A DNA stretch of 14,879 nt, taken from contig CAJXAS010000022.1 in NCBI GenBank assembly GCA_913050305.1, positions 1 through 14,879 of the forward strand, in the 5' to 3' direction. A program made the translations under genes and the position numbers. The notes below the pieces were generated by a model. It made no database searches. It was not told the DNA's origin and was given only the letters and a program-made list of their open reading frames with translations. Shown here one piece after another: positions 14,266-14,879 of this stretch (the first letter of the stretch is position 1; every line of letters starts with the position of its first letter). The DNA comes from an uncultured Polaribacter sp. (lineage in GTDB: Bacteria; Bacteroidota; Bacteroidia; Flavobacteriales; Flavobacteriaceae).

Positions 14266-14879
14266 TTAAAACTTTTCAAAAACACCTAAGCCAAATAGTG
14301 CAAAATCATATTTTACAGGATCTGAAGCATCTAAGCTTCTTAGGTTTTTATCCAATTCAGCAACTGCTTTCCAATCGTTTTGTTTTCTTGGCAATAGTTT
14401 TAATTTTCTTGCTACATTTCCAGAATGCACATCTAAAGGACAAGACAAATGCGATGGGTTGTGTGTGGGCCAGACTCCGAAATCTACACCAGCTTTATCA
14501 TTTCTTACCATCCAACGTAAAAACATATTAATGCGTTTTGCAGCAGAATTTTTTAAAGGGTCTGAAATATGTTTTTGTGTTCTTTGTTGGTGTTGTACTT
14601 CAAAAAATAACGTTTTAAAGTTATGAATAGCAGTTTGATATGTTTTCGTTTGGTCTTGTATAGCAAGTGCTGTTTCTAATCCGCCATGCCTTACATATAT
14701 GTGCTGTAAAGATTTTATAAACTGTTGAAAATCGATATAATTAAAAGTTCGATGTACAAAACCTTCTAAGCTCTTTAAATCTTTTTCTTGATGATTTAGA
14801 ATAAAGTCATGGGGTGAATTGTCTAGTAGCTCCATCATTTTATGAGCGTTTCTAATAATCATCGTTCTGTTTCCCCAGG
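14266..14879 (-). CDS. TIGR02757/DUF2400 family protein (5' end beyond window)
   Basis: The frame stays open to the window edge, so the gene is cut at its 5' side. Reading back from the first in-window ATG (14862-14860) the residues immediately upstream are W-G-N-R-T, and G-N-R-x is a conserved block of this family. The ATG is therefore internal, and roughly 50-60 residues are missing relative to the usual 250 or so. Other family landmarks are M-M-E-L-L-D-N-S-P-H-D-F, R-W-M-V-R-N-D, D-F-G-V-W, P-S-H-L-S-C-P-L-D-V-H-S-G-N-V-A-R-K-L, and D-P-V-K-Y-D-F-A-L-F-G-L-G. Function is unknown. The L-D-V-H-x4-A-R-K-L-K-L-L pattern recalls the VDTH-x-x-R-x-x-x-R-L-G-L helix of helix-hairpin-helix DNA glycosylases, which is only a suggestion. 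It lies 77 nt upstream of the BatA gene. Confidence 0.88.
   Translation of the reverse strand, partial: WGNRTMIIRNAHKMMELLDNSPHDFILNHQEKDLKSLEGFVHRTFNYIDFQQFIKSLQHIYVRHGGLETALAIQDQTKTYQTAIHNFKTLFFEVQHQQRTQKHISDPLKNSAAKRINMFLRWMVRNDKAGVDFGVWPTHNPSHLSCPLDVHSGNVARKLKLLPRKQNDWKAVAELDKNLRSLDASDPVKYDFALFGLGVFEKF

Overview
The window looks like chromosomal DNA of a marine-type Flavobacteriaceae member (Bacteroidota). Four things support this: very AT-rich sequence; no Shine-Dalgarno-like leaders; several gene starts preceded by the Bacteroidota -7 promoter element TAnnTTTG; and protein families typical of the group (BatA-type membrane protein, OmpA tail, Spy-like protein beside an ECF sigma factor, DUF2400/TIGR02757). 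Genus cannot be fixed from the sequence alone.

Layout. Positions 1-142 hold the last codons of an OmpA-like gene and its terminator. Positions 205-2301 (+ strand) carry kdsB (CMP-Kdo synthesis for LPS), a HAD phosphatase 2 nt downstream, and two small conserved-looking genes of 86 and 64 codons, each with its own -7 element. The 64-codon gene meets the minus-strand genes at a bidirectional terminator. Positions 2350-3930 (- strand) form a three-gene unit: ECF sigma factor, single-pass membrane protein that is a candidate anti-sigma factor, and secreted Spy/CpxP-like protein. Positions 3993-5435 (-) encode a 480-residue conserved protein of unknown function. Its well-formed promoter lies back to back with the promoter of a PhnP-like metallo-hydrolase (5513-6295, +). 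A DEAD-box RNA helicase (6358-7593, -), a SAM methyltransferase (7753-8421, +) and a CxxC-CxxC membrane protein (8399-8722, -) follow; the last two overlap tail to tail.

From 8840 to the right edge everything is on the minus strand. In transcription order it reads: TIGR02757/DUF2400 protein (5' end outside the window), BatA-like VWA membrane protein, dihydroorotase homologue, small Tic20/DUF4870-like membrane protein, carboxylesterase, class V PLP enzyme. BatA and the dihydroorotase homologue share an ATGA stop/start overlap, and the next two junctions are only 4 and 17 nt, so these genes are probably co-transcribed.

I see no tRNA, rRNA, CRISPR array, insertion sequence, integrase or phage gene, and no gene-free stretch above 300 nt. 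Most of the window is housekeeping or core-accessory content. The best leads are the dihydroorotase homologue, which has lost its metal ligands, the sigma/anti-sigma/Spy-like unit, and the uncharacterised 480-residue family. I do not see a clear new defence or biosynthetic system.
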